This document shows, in pieces, positions 1-6,618 of a stretch of 9,121 nucleotides of DNA. The notes below the pieces were generated by a model, which saw nothing but the letters and a program-made list of their open reading frames with translations, was not told where the DNA came from and ran no database searches. The DNA comes from Candidatus Poribacteria bacterium (GTDB taxonomy: Bacteria > Poribacteria > WGA-4E > WGA-3G). Position numbers and translations under genes: made by a program. The stretch covers positions 1 through 9,121 of the forward strand of contig VXXH01000027.1 of assembly GCA_009835515.1 (NCBI GenBank), in the 5' to 3' direction. The first letter of the stretch is position 1; every line of letters starts with the position of its first letter.

Positions 1-1
1 C

Positions 2-700
2 GAAGGTAAAACCACACACTATACCGACAAGTTTGAGAGTTCGGATGCCTACTTGCAATTTTTGCGCCCCCGCTTTGAAGAAGCGTATCGGGTGCTGCAT
101 TCACACGGCAGCTTTTTCCTTCATATTGATTACAGAGAGGTACATTACTGTAAGGTGATGCTTGATGAAATCTTCGGGCGAGAATCATTTATGAATGAGA
201 TTATTTGGGCTTACGATTACGGCGGAAGGCCCAAATCTCGGTGGCCTGCTAAGCACGATAACATCTTGTGGTACGCTAAAAACCCTAAGCACTATACCTT
301 CAATTTTGAAGAGATGGATAGGATTCCATATATGGCACCCGGTTTGGTCGGGAAAGAGAAAGCAGCGCGAGGCAAAACACCAACCGATGTCTGGTGGCAT
401 ACCATCGTCAGCACCAATGGGAGTGAAAAAACCGGTTATCCAACACAAAAACCGCTCGGAATACTTAATCGTATCGTCAAAGTACATTCAGCACCGGGCG
501 ATCTCCTTTTGGATTTTTTTGCTGGTAGTGGGAGCCTTGGTGAAGCAGCAGCAAGCCACAACCGTTCCTCTATTCTAATCGACAACAACATTCCTGCAAT
601 CAAGGTTATTATGGATAGGTTAAAACTTCATGGTATAGAGCTAGTCAACACCAATTACGAAACATTAATGGAGGAAGTTAATGAAAAATCTTCATCTTGA
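2..700 (+). CDS. Site-specific DNA methyltransferase (N6-adenine or N4-cytosine, beta class), 5'-truncated by window edge
   Basis: This enzyme transfers a methyl group from S-adenosylmethionine to an exocyclic amino group of adenine or cytosine in a DNA target. The reading frame is open from base 2, so the gene starts outside the window; the in-frame TTG at 53 is not a credible start. The visible 232 residues contain the C-terminal landmarks: a segment typical of N4/N6 methyltransferases (FLHIDY, then a KHDNILWYAKN stretch), a TDVWW motif, GYPTQKP at about 440-454, and the AdoMet-binding motif I DFFAGSGS at about 512-535. Motif I lying near the C terminus implies the beta order, with the catalytic D/N-PPY motif upstream and not visible. 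The last 20 bases overlap the next gene, a probable restriction endonuclease, so this is likely the modification half of an R-M system. Family call is strong; the methylated base and target sequence cannot be read. Confidence 0.92.
   Translation, partial: EGKTTHYTDKFESSDAYLQFLRPRFEEAYRVLHSHGSFFLHIDYREVHYCKVMLDEIFGRESFMNEIIWAYDYGGRPKSRWPAKHDNILWYAKNPKHYTFNFEEMDRIPYMAPGLVGKEKAARGKTPTDVWWHTIVSTNGSEKTGYPTQKPLGILNRIVKVHSAPGDLLLDFFAGSGSLGEAAASHNRSSILIDNNIPAIKVIMDRLKLHGIELVNTNYETLMEEVNEKSSS
670..677 (+). promoter_or_regulatory. Ribosome binding site inside the methyltransferase gene
   Basis: GGAGGAAG lies inside the 3' end of the methyltransferase gene, three bases before the ATG at 681. It supports that ATG as the start of the downstream gene and suggests translational coupling of the two R-M genes. 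Confidence 0.6.
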
Positions 701-1247
701 TGAGGGTGTAAGAGAAATAATATCTATTGCTGAAGACTTACGCAGCAATTATAGAAGCCATGATTTGGATTGGATAGAGAGTCCATTCGCTTGGATTAAG
801 GCTCTACCATCTAGGACAGTAGGTAAAGTTTGTGAACAGTTGATAGAACGCTGGTGCACGACACAAAATTTTGATGTTAGTCCCTCGCCAGATTCCGAGG
901 CTGACCGTATCATTAGCGGACTTCGGGTTGAGATAAAATCTTCAACCTTGTGGAAAAGCGGAATATATAAATTTCAACAGTTGCGGGATCAAGCGTACGA
1001 TGTGGTCATTTGTTTGGGAGTTAGTCCACATGATGTTCATTGTTGGATTCTGCCCAAAAAGGTGATACTGGAGCAATGGAAAACTGGAGGGATCCGATCA
1101 CAACATACGGGGCGCCAGGGCACAGATACCGCGTGGTTATCAGTTAATCCAAGTAACCCTCAAATTTGGCTAACACCACAAGATGGTAGGCCAACAAATG
1201 CTATCAAAATACTTCGTCAATTTGTAGAAGCGAGGCATCAAGGGTAA
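681..1247 (+). CDS. Putative type II restriction endonuclease, PD-(D/E)XK-like, partner of the methyltransferase
   Basis: The 188-residue product probably cleaves the DNA sequence that the upstream methyltransferase protects. The evidence is contextual and motif based. The gene starts with ATG inside the methyltransferase gene with a purine-rich ribosome site just before it. The protein has GKVCEQL (residues 48-54, a possible conserved N-terminal Glu) and then D75 followed eight residues later by E84-I-K86, matching the D-x(n)-ExK active site of PD-(D/E)XK nucleases. The LRVEIKSST strand, then FQQLRDQAYDVVICLG, resembles the core sheet and helix of that fold. Later come SQHTGRQGTDTAWL and a C-terminal helix. 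There is no signal peptide or membrane segment. Base composition is AT-rich (22 of 60 bases GC at 721-780). I cannot name the family or specificity. Alternatives are a nuclease-fold accessory protein or a regulator. Confidence 0.65.
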   Translation: MKNLHLDEGVREIISIAEDLRSNYRSHDLDWIESPFAWIKALPSRTVGKVCEQLIERWCTTQNFDVSPSPDSEADRIISGLRVEIKSSTLWKSGIYKFQQLRDQAYDVVICLGVSPHDVHCWILPKKVILEQWKTGGIRSQHTGRQGTDTAWLSVNPSNPQIWLTPQDGRPTNAIKILRQFVEARHQG

Positions 1248-1250
1248 GCC

Positions 1251-1298
1251 GATAATGATGGTATCAAACTTGTCAATACTAATTACGAGTTTTTCTGA
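1251..1298 (+). pseudogene. Remnant of a second methyltransferase C-terminal tail
   Basis: Three bases after the nuclease stop, the same frame reads D-N-D-GIKLVNTNYEFF-stop. This closely matches HGIELVNTNYETL near the end of the upstream methyltransferase. At the base level, 1258-1288 matches 630-660 at 25 of 31 positions. Four of the six differences are silent third-position changes, and the other two make the single E-to-K substitution. That pattern points to the tail of a diverged homologous methyltransferase gene rather than a drifting noncoding copy. Nothing upstream of it encodes more of such a gene, so it is a fragment. The match is short, so chance or convergence is possible but unlikely. 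Confidence 0.5.
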
Positions 1299-1372
1299 AA
1301 GAATAAGGAAATTGCTTTTTGGCTATCTTTTTTCAGGATAGGTGTTTCAAATAGACATGATAAACGAGTCGC

Positions 1373-1400
1373 TTGATTTTCATTAAAAAATGGGTATGAT
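1373..1400 (+). promoter_or_regulatory. Candidate sigma70-type promoter of the pspA-like/ABC operon
   Basis: TTGATT at 1373-1378 and TATGAT at 1395-1400 are separated by 16 bases, close to the bacterial housekeeping consensus. The region also has an AT-rich spacer. Transcription would start near 1407, giving a very short leader before the GGGAGG ribosome site. I saw no good sigma54-type element, although pspA in enterobacteria uses one. Confidence 0.4.
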
Positions 1401-1407
1401 AGGCGTT

Positions 1408-1413
1408 GGGAGG
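1408..1413 (+). promoter_or_regulatory. Ribosome binding site that sets the GTG start of the pspA-like gene
   Basis: GGGAGG lies eight bases before the GTG at 1422. The nearby ATG at 1415 is out of frame and stops at once (TGA at 1423-1425), so the GTG is the supported start. Confidence 0.65.
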
Positions 1414-1421
1414 CATGCATC

Positions 1422-2090
1422 GTGAGAGGACTTAAGGAAATTTCGGAACAAATTCGAGAGGGGCTAACCCAATTTATAGAAGCAGCAGACGGTAGCGAGT
1501 CCCTTATTGATAAAGCTATCCTTGATATGAAAAAGCGGCTTGCTGCGGCAAAAGATCTCATCGCTACAGCGATCGCAGAGGAGCAGCGGCTCAAACGCGC
1601 CTATCAAGATGCTATTGATACCGCGGAGACATGGGGCAAACGCGCAGACGACGCTTTGCAGAGGGAAGACCACGTCCGCGCCAGCGAGGCACAGCAACAT
1701 AAACAACAATATCAGTACCTCGCAGACGACTATAAACGCCAGCTTGATGCTCAAGAAGCGGTTGTTGTCCGTCTCAAGACTGCCCTTCATGAATTTTATC
1801 ACCAGTTCCAAGACGCAGTAAAACGTGCTGAAACCCTCTGCCAACGCCAGAAACAGGCGGATACGCGTGCGAAACTCTATAAGTTACTGTTTGATGAAAT
1901 TGGGAACGATGTGTCCAAAGTCTTCAAACAGGCGGAGCAGAAGTTAAAAACGACAGAAGCCGAAGCAAAAATGTGGGAGGATAAGAGTTGCCAGACGACT
2001 ACCGAAACGGAAACGACGGGAGACAACTTCAATCTGGACCAAGCACTCGCAGACCTCAAAGAGGATGTCTTGGGCAGTGATCGAAAATGA
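1422..2090 (+). CDS. PspA/IM30 (Vipp1) family protein
   Basis: PspA/IM30 proteins are peripheral, ESCRT-III-like coiled-coil proteins that bind the cytoplasmic face of the inner membrane, oligomerise and maintain its integrity under stress. The 222-residue length equals the family norm. The chain is almost all charged, heptad-like helix from about residue 15 to 185. It contains the family pattern of an AILDMKKRLAAAKDLIA segment (about 32-48), then TAETWGKRADDAL and an Ala/Gln-rich helix. Residues 186-200 are a Thr/Glu-rich linker, and a short acidic C-terminal helix (LDQALADLKEDV) follows, as in PspA. Enterobacterial PspA begins with an amphipathic helix; here GLKEISEQIREGLTQF could serve. 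It starts at GTG 1422 and its stop overlaps the ABC ATPase start by four bases, so the two are probably co-translated. No pspB, pspC or liaRS partners are visible. Confidence 0.82.
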   Translation: MRGLKEISEQIREGLTQFIEAADGSESLIDKAILDMKKRLAAAKDLIATAIAEEQRLKRAYQDAIDTAETWGKRADDALQREDHVRASEAQQHKQQYQYLADDYKRQLDAQEAVVVRLKTALHEFYHQFQDAVKRAETLCQRQKQADTRAKLYKLLFDEIGNDVSKVFKQAEQKLKTTEAEAKMWEDKSCQTTTETETTGDNFNLDQALADLKEDVLGSDRK

Positions 2091-2839
2091 TTAACCTCTT
2101 GGAGCTGACGAAATATTTCGGCAAGTTGTGTGCCGTTGATGCACTGACATTGCAGGTAGATGCCGGTGAGATTTTTGGGTTTCTCGGGCCCAATGGTGCA
2201 GGGAAAACGACGACAATCAATATGCTCACAGGCTTACTCCGTCCGACATCCGGTACCGCAACGCTTGGCGGGTACGACATTCAGGAGCAGAGTCTACAGG
2301 CAAAGGCGATTCTCGGACTGATGCCCGATACGCCGCAGCTTTATGAGGCACTAACGGGTAGGCAGTTTGTCCGTATGATTGCCGATTTGTATGAGGTGCC
2401 ACCGCGGCAAGCCGAAAATGAGATGGCAGTCCTACTTGAGCAGCTTGAACTCGCCGATGCCGCTGATGATCAGATTAAAGGGTATTCCTACGGCATGCAG
2501 AAGAAGATTCTGCTGATCTCGCTCCTCGTGCATCATCCGAAAATCCTGTTCCTTGATGAACCTACCAGTGGTCTGGATCCGAGAAGCGCGCGCACCGTCA
2601 GGGAAATTTTGCGCAAACGCTGTGAACAGGGTTGTACCGTCTTTATGACAACGCATATCCTTGAAATTGCTGAACAGATCTGCGACCGGGTCGGCATTAT
2701 CAGTAAAGGGCGGCTTATTGCTGTTGGGACGCTCTCGGAATTACAGCAGAAGAAGCGAGATCTCCGAGCGCAGTCCGCCGATGTCAATCAGCAGGCAGAA
2801 ACATTAGAGGATATTTTTCTGGATCTAACGGCGGAATAG
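2087..2839 (+). CDS. ABC transporter ATP-binding protein (ABC-2 exporter type)
   Basis: This is the nucleotide-binding subunit that powers the permease encoded just downstream. All core motifs are present in 250 residues: Walker A GPNGAGKTT (34-42), signature YSYGMQKK (133-140, with GMQ replacing the usual SGGQ), Walker B ILFLDEP (153-159) with SGLDP as D-loop, and switch His190 in MTTHI. The position usually held by the Q-loop glutamine reads LMPDTPQLYEALTG, with Asp in place of Gln, as is common in the CcmA/DrrA-like exporter group. The last 35 residues, after the AVGTLSEL strand, are charged and end in LEDIFLDLTAE, typical of ABC-2 exporter ATPases. The ATG overlaps the pspA-like stop by four bases. 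The substrate is unknown; drug, lipid, peptide or polysaccharide export are all possible. Confidence 0.93.
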   Translation: MINLLELTKYFGKLCAVDALTLQVDAGEIFGFLGPNGAGKTTTINMLTGLLRPTSGTATLGGYDIQEQSLQAKAILGLMPDTPQLYEALTGRQFVRMIADLYEVPPRQAENEMAVLLEQLELADAADDQIKGYSYGMQKKILLISLLVHHPKILFLDEPTSGLDPRSARTVREILRKRCEQGCTVFMTTHILEIAEQICDRVGIISKGRLIAVGTLSELQQKKRDLRAQSADVNQQAETLEDIFLDLTAE

Positions 2840-2841
2840 TT

Positions 2842-2887
2842 GTCAGTAAAAGAGGCACTTGATTAACCAAATAACCTCTTAACTGAC
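2842..2887 (+). other. Intergenic stem-loop between ABC ATPase and permease genes
   Basis: GTCAGTAAAAGAGG (2842-2855) can pair with CCTCTTAACTGAC (2875-2887). This gives two six-pair helices around a small internal loop, closed by a 19-base loop. It starts three bases after the ATPase stop. No T run follows, so it is not a standard terminator. It may tune permease expression relative to the ATPase, or be a REP-like element. Confidence 0.45.
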
Positions 2888-2908
2888 GACCGATAACTGA
2901 TGGCTGAA
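2881..2908 (+). repeat. Two degenerate 14-base direct repeats (AACTGA family)
   Basis: AACTGACGACCGAT (2881-2894) is followed directly by AACTGATGGCTGAA (2895-2908), identical at 10 of 14 positions with three of four differences being transitions. The first unit overlaps the right arm of the stem-loop, whose left arm contains the reverse complement of ACTGAC. This looks like a small noncoding repeat element. Confidence 0.4.
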
Positions 2909-2920
2909 GACTCATAAGAA

Positions 2921-4558
2921 ATGTTAAAAAATATTAAAATTTTACTAAAAGCGGATTGGCAGGGTTGGGGGAATAGTCTTAAACGTGGTGGAGAGACATG
3001 GCGAAAAGGCGTTTTAAAAGGCATCGGTTATTTCATCTTCATCGTCGCTTTGTCGGTGTTAGGTAACTCCCTTTTTAGCCATTTGCGGTACACTGAGGCA
3101 AAACCTGCGCTTCTGTTGGGCGTTATTAACGGGTTCATGGCGTTCGGAATTATTGTTGTTGCAAAGGAGTTGATGGAGAGTTCCCTGAAAAGTCTGTATG
3201 AGACACCGGACACGGCACTCTTACACGCTGTGCCGATGCATCCGGTGGCAATTTTCGGATATAAGTTTGTTCACCTGACGATGACTCGCCTCCTGAGTAT
3301 GCTCTGTTTTTTGGGACCGCCGTGGGTAGTGTTCGGTCTGGTATTTGGATTGCCGTGGCATTTTTATGTGGCACTATTTCCAACGTGCTTGTGTCTTCTC
3401 GTAATAATTGCGAGTTATGTTACCATCAGCGTCATGTTGATTGCCCGTTTCTTTTCATCGGGGTGGCTCCTTGCTACACTCAAGGTGCTCGGTACGGCAA
3501 TCGGTGTGGGCGTGGGGTTTCTGTTATCGTTGACTCTGTTTACTACATCGGATTTGGTGCCGGTGAAACAACTTTTGCTGGATTGGGTATCCTCAGAGAC
3601 AGCAGGTGCAGCCGCTAAATGGTATCCACACGAATGGATTGGGGAATTCCTGTTAACCTGGACAACTGAATCCACAATAGGGCTCCGCTTGAGGTGGGCA
3701 TTGGGCGGTATCGGTGGATGTCTCGTTTCTGTAGGTGTGGCAACTCTCGTCGCGCAACTGATTTATCAGCGCGGTTGGGAAAATATTCGCCAATTGAAAG
3801 CCAAGCGCAAACCGATACGGAGCAATGGCGATTCTAAAGCATCACGTCTCAAAGGTGTTGCCATAGCAATTGGGCGCGGCAAAATCAGAACTATGATGTT
3901 AAAAGATTTTCTGATTTTTGTCAGGCATAGCGGACGGCTAATTGCGACTGTCATGCTCACGCTTTTTTTGGCTGTTCATATCGGCATATTATTCGCACGT
4001 GGGGAGGGCACAGATGCAAATGCTGCTGAGATTCTCACCGTACAGGTCGTACTTTACAGTATTCTTATTACCTTTGGCATCAGTTGCAATGGGCTGCGGG
4101 ATGAAGCGAAGACATGGTGGATGCTGAAATCTGCGCCTGTCACACCGGATTTGGTGTTTACAAGCAAATTCCTAACCACACTTCTCTGTGCATTGGTGTA
4201 TGCTGAATTCTGGTCTTTGGTTATTATTTATCTACTCCAAATGCCAAGAGACGTTTGGATGCCGATATTGCTAACACCTGTTATAATGCTTCCCGCGGGG
4301 TGTGCATTGAATACGGCGATTGGGACACTGCCGTGGATGGCGGAACTCACACATCAACCGAAACCGCTCCTGCGGGTTGTTACTTTCACCGTAGTACTTA
4401 TTGTTAATATTGGACTTGTGATCGCGCCGGTGATCGCGTGGTATACAAAGAGCATTGTACTGTTTGTAGGCTTAATAGTCAGCCTCGCGAGCATATTCGT
4501 GGTGTCTTATAAGTGGGGTATCGGGAACCTTCGCAAGTTATTGGTCGCACAGCAATGA
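2921..4558 (+). CDS. ABC-2-type exporter permease with about 12 transmembrane helices
   Basis: This 545-residue inner-membrane protein is the likely transmembrane partner of the upstream ABC ATPase. Hydrophobic segments lie at about 31-53, 64-81, 122-142, 148-176, 181-207, 260-283, 338-358, 370-390, 414-438, 446-468, 483-507 and 511-531. A basic cytoplasmic loop of about 50 residues (285-335) separates two halves. Each half has a similar loop: ETPDTALLHAVPMHPVAIFGYKF (first half, about 94-116, quoted as landmarks ETPDT and GYKF) and DEAKTWWMLKSAPVTPDL plus SKF (about 394-417). This suggests two fused six-helix units. Such D/E-x-LL-xxxP loops are common in large putative ABC exporters. ATG 2921 is the first possible start, since an in-frame TAA lies at 2915-2917. 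The ribosome site is weak. The gap to the ATPase is 81 bases. Confidence 0.8.
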   Translation: MLKNIKILLKADWQGWGNSLKRGGETWRKGVLKGIGYFIFIVALSVLGNSLFSHLRYTEAKPALLLGVINGFMAFGIIVVAKELMESSLKSLYETPDTALLHAVPMHPVAIFGYKFVHLTMTRLLSMLCFLGPPWVVFGLVFGLPWHFYVALFPTCLCLLVIIASYVTISVMLIARFFSSGWLLATLKVLGTAIGVGVGFLLSLTLFTTSDLVPVKQLLLDWVSSETAGAAAKWYPHEWIGEFLLTWTTESTIGLRLRWALGGIGGCLVSVGVATLVAQLIYQRGWENIRQLKAKRKPIRSNGDSKASRLKGVAIAIGRGKIRTMMLKDFLIFVRHSGRLIATVMLTLFLAVHIGILFARGEGTDANAAEILTVQVVLYSILITFGISCNGLRDEAKTWWMLKSAPVTPDLVFTSKFLTTLLCALVYAEFWSLVIIYLLQMPRDVWMPILLTPVIMLPAGCALNTAIGTLPWMAELTHQPKPLLRVVTFTVVLIVNIGLVIAPVIAWYTKSIVLFVGLIVSLASIFVVSYKWGIGNLRKLLVAQQ

Positions 4559-4586
4559 GGCCCGTACTACTTGCTGGCAAGGTGTT

Positions 4587-4610
4587 TTGCTTGGGTGTTT
4601 CCCATAGCAA
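4587..4610 (+). terminator. Stem-loop after the ABC permease gene, possible weak terminator
   Basis: TTGCT-TGGG pairs with CCCA-(bulged T)-AGCAA around a TGTTT loop, giving nine base pairs. It lies 28 bases after the permease stop and before the carbonic anhydrase-like gene. The sequence after it (TCTCGCCTATTTG) has no proper T run, so it may protect or process the mRNA end rather than terminate by itself. Confidence 0.4.
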
Positions 4611-4647
4611 TCTCGCCTATTTGTAACGCATAGGAAAGAGAGAGAAA

Positions 4648-5169
4648 ATGTTGATAGAATACGAGGGTATAACACCAAATGTAGATCCGTCAGCCTTCGT
4701 CGCTCCAGGGGCGATGCTTATTGGTGATGTAACGATTGGTGAAGAGTCAAGCATCTGGTTTAACAGCGTACTCCGCGGAGATTTAGAACCGATCCACATC
4801 GGGTGTCGCACCAATGTTCAAGACGGGACAGTGATACACATGGATAAAGAGATTCCGTGCATTATTGGCGATGACGTTACGATTGGCCACGGTGCGATTC
4901 TCCACAGTTGTACGATTGGCAACGAAGCACTGATTGGGATGGGCGCGATTCTTTTGACAGGTTCGGTCATCGGTGAACAGGCTATTGTTGCTGCTGGGAC
5001 GCTTGTGCGCGAGGGGCAGGAGATCCCACCGGGGACCGTCGCTATGGGCGTACCCGCGAAAGTTCGACGTGAGGCGACCGAGCCTGAACTTGAACGCGTC
5101 CGGCACGGTAAGGACGATTACGTCTTGCGTGGCAAATTAATGCAAAAATCTACTTTGACATCTCAATAG
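4648..5169 (+). CDS. Gamma-class carbonic anhydrase-like hexapeptide-repeat protein (CaiE/PaaY/YrdA type)
   Basis: The 173-residue protein is a left-handed beta-helix built from hexapeptide repeats (for example IGDVTIGEESSIWF, IGDDVTIGHGAIL, IGNEALIGMGAIL). Gamma carbonic anhydrases are trimers that bind a metal through three histidines. Here these are His64 (VIHMD), His81 (GHG) and His86 (LHS), in the expected spacing. Also present are the RGD motif (43-45) and N56-V-Q-D59 that shape the site. The long acidic loop carrying the proton-shuttle glutamates of the archaeal enzyme Cam is absent, as in the CamH/YrdA group, so activity on CO2 is uncertain. The C terminus forms the usual capping helix after GVPAKVRRE. 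It starts at ATG 4648, after AGGAAAGAG. It lies 89 bases from the permease and 58 from the oxidoreductase. It could instead be an uncharacterised acyltransferase-like or metal-binding homologue. Confidence 0.88.
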   Translation: MLIEYEGITPNVDPSAFVAPGAMLIGDVTIGEESSIWFNSVLRGDLEPIHIGCRTNVQDGTVIHMDKEIPCIIGDDVTIGHGAILHSCTIGNEALIGMGAILLTGSVIGEQAIVAAGTLVREGQEIPPGTVAMGVPAKVRREATEPELERVRHGKDDYVLRGKLMQKSTLTSQ

Positions 5170-5227
5170 GTACGTTTTAGCAGTAATAGCGGTTTTTATT
5201 TTACGGTAACCAATAAAAAGGAAGATT

Positions 5228-6268
5228 ATGGCAAAACGAACATGTTTAATGATTGGCGGCAGTGGTATGGCCGGTGGCTGGATCCACAACTTCACCAGTA
5301 ATTTCAGCGATCGGATTGAAATCATTGGATTAGCAGACGTGAATACAGACGTTCTCGCAGCACAAGGCGAAGCGTTAGGACTCAGCACCTCACAACTCTT
5401 CACAGACTTTAACGAGGCGTGTGCAGAGGTCAAGGCAGATTTTTGCGGTGTGGCGACCCCACCCCAATTTCACAGCCCGGCAGCAGTCGCCGCTATGGAA
5501 AACGGGATGCCCGTTATCTGCGAAAAACCGATCGCGGACACCTTAGATGCAGCAAAAGCGATGGTACGCACCGCGCAAAAAACGGGGTTACCGTGCGCTA
5601 TTATCCAAAACTATCGCTATGCCGATAATAAGCAAGAATTGATTCGCATTCGTGATGAAGGCAGGTTGGGACGGCTCCAACATATTGTAGGCAGATACGC
5701 GTGTGATTATCGTCGCTATCTCTCATGGGGAAGGGATTGGCGGCACGATATGGATTTCGGACTACTTTTTGAAGGTTCCGTACACCATCTTGATATGCTT
5801 CGATTTCTCTCTGGCGGCGATTGTGATACCTTGATTGGATTTGGCTGGAACCCCGAATGGTCAAGTTTTAAACATTATTCAAGTGGATTCTATATGATGC
5901 GGATGGATAACGGGGTCCACACCTCTTATGAGGGAAACAGTTCCTCTGCAGGGATCATTAATTGTTGGAATTCTGAACACTACCGCGCCGAGTTTGAAGA
6001 GGGGGCCGTCGAAATCGCAGGCGGAAACCAGATGACTATCCACCGTGTCGGCGGTGAAACGGAAGTCTATGAGGCACCAGCAATCCCCTATCACGCACAT
6101 CAGCATCTGTTTGATGAATTCCTGAATTGGCTTGATGGGGGTGAACCGTCTGATACGCGGATTGAAGACAACATCAAAAGTTTCGTACTTATTATCGCTG
6201 CAATGGAGACGACCCTTGATGGACAACCGAAGCAGATTGCCGATTACCTCAATGACTTAGATATCTAA
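5228..6268 (+). CDS. Gfo/Idh/MocA family NAD(P)-dependent oxidoreductase
   Basis: Members oxidise or reduce sugars, inositols and related compounds with NAD(P) in the cytoplasm. The 346-residue length is typical. The N-terminal Rossmann domain has the dinucleotide motif GGSGMAGG (10-17), followed by an acidic-ended second strand IIGLADV. CEKPIADT (98-105) contains the family Glu-Lys-Pro whose Lys is catalytic. QNYRY (127-131) and FEGSVHHLDMLRFLSGG (181-197) match the substrate-domain segment, with His186/His187 as the likely catalytic or substrate-binding histidine. The rest forms the beta-sheet domain, ending in SFVLIIAAMETTLDGQP. AAGGAAG at 5218-5224 precedes ATG 5228. No sugar transporter, kinase or isomerase is next to it, so the substrate cannot be guessed. 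There is no Tat signal. Confidence 0.92.
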   Translation: MAKRTCLMIGGSGMAGGWIHNFTSNFSDRIEIIGLADVNTDVLAAQGEALGLSTSQLFTDFNEACAEVKADFCGVATPPQFHSPAAVAAMENGMPVICEKPIADTLDAAKAMVRTAQKTGLPCAIIQNYRYADNKQELIRIRDEGRLGRLQHIVGRYACDYRRYLSWGRDWRHDMDFGLLFEGSVHHLDMLRFLSGGDCDTLIGFGWNPEWSSFKHYSSGFYMMRMDNGVHTSYEGNSSSAGIINCWNSEHYRAEFEEGAVEIAGGNQMTIHRVGGETEVYEAPAIPYHAHQHLFDEFLNWLDGGEPSDTRIEDNIKSFVLIIAAMETTLDGQPKQIADYLNDLDI

Positions 6269-6319
6269 AGATTTACAAGTCCGCACTCGCGAAGGTTACT
6301 TGTTGAGTGGGTGTTAGTT

Positions 6320-6616
6320 ATGCTCAATCCAAACAGCGAAATACCAACCGTCCTTGAAGACATTCCAGAATCGGAACAGCACGCCTTACTTGAAAAGGCT
6401 GCGACGTGGATTGTGCGGCGCGGTTTGACCGCGCCGGCAATTATCGTCTTGGAGACCTGCAAACTGCTGAACTTTTTGGGGAGTCAATTTTTGATTGCAT
6501 TTAGCCCTTTTGTTCAAGCGATTTTCAAAGGCGACGAATACCACAAATTCGCGCTTGTTTTGGAAAAAGATGCGAACGTTGAGTTGCTGATTGAGTTGAT
6601 CGAGACACATTCATGA
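6320..6616 (+). CDS. Small protein of unknown function with hydrophobic centre
   Basis: I do not recognise an assigned function. The 98-residue product has an acidic N terminus (SEIPTVLEDIPESEQHALLE), then WIVRRGLTAPAIIVLE, and a hydrophobic stretch at about 45-69 (LLNFLGSQFLIAFSPFVQAIF region). An amphipathic acidic C terminus follows (FALVLEKDANVELLIELIE). The pattern of a Trp-Ile-Val-Arg-Arg-Gly turn, a Leu-Glu cap and a Gly-Ser-Gln within the hydrophobic segment looks like a conserved family rather than random coding. A membrane-associated or membrane-inserting role is possible. ATG 6320 is preferred; GTG 6311 in the same frame would add three residues. It sits 51 bases after the oxidoreductase on the same strand, so they may be co-transcribed. 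A strong hairpin follows three bases after its stop region. Confidence 0.65.
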   Translation: MLNPNSEIPTVLEDIPESEQHALLEKAATWIVRRGLTAPAIIVLETCKLLNFLGSQFLIAFSPFVQAIFKGDEYHKFALVLEKDANVELLIELIETHS

Positions 6617-6618
6617 GT

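Noticed and set aside
53..55. In-frame TTG as start of the methyltransferase
   Set aside because: The frame is open to the window edge and the visible part lacks the catalytic motif expected upstream in a beta-class enzyme, so the gene is cut by the edge.
1323..1341. CTATC...GATAG hairpin as terminator of the R-M locus
   Set aside because: Only five pairs with an AT-rich stem and a nine-base loop; the T run lies in the loop rather than after the stem.
1299..1372. Sigma54-type promoter before the pspA-like gene
   Set aside because: I looked for GG-N10-GC as in enterobacterial psp promoters; TTGGC at about 1319-1323 has no matching GC at the required distance.
1464..1844. 126-codon minus-strand frame
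   Set aside because: Antisense shadow of the PspA-like coiled-coil gene; Cys/Leu-rich translation is the complement of its codon pattern.
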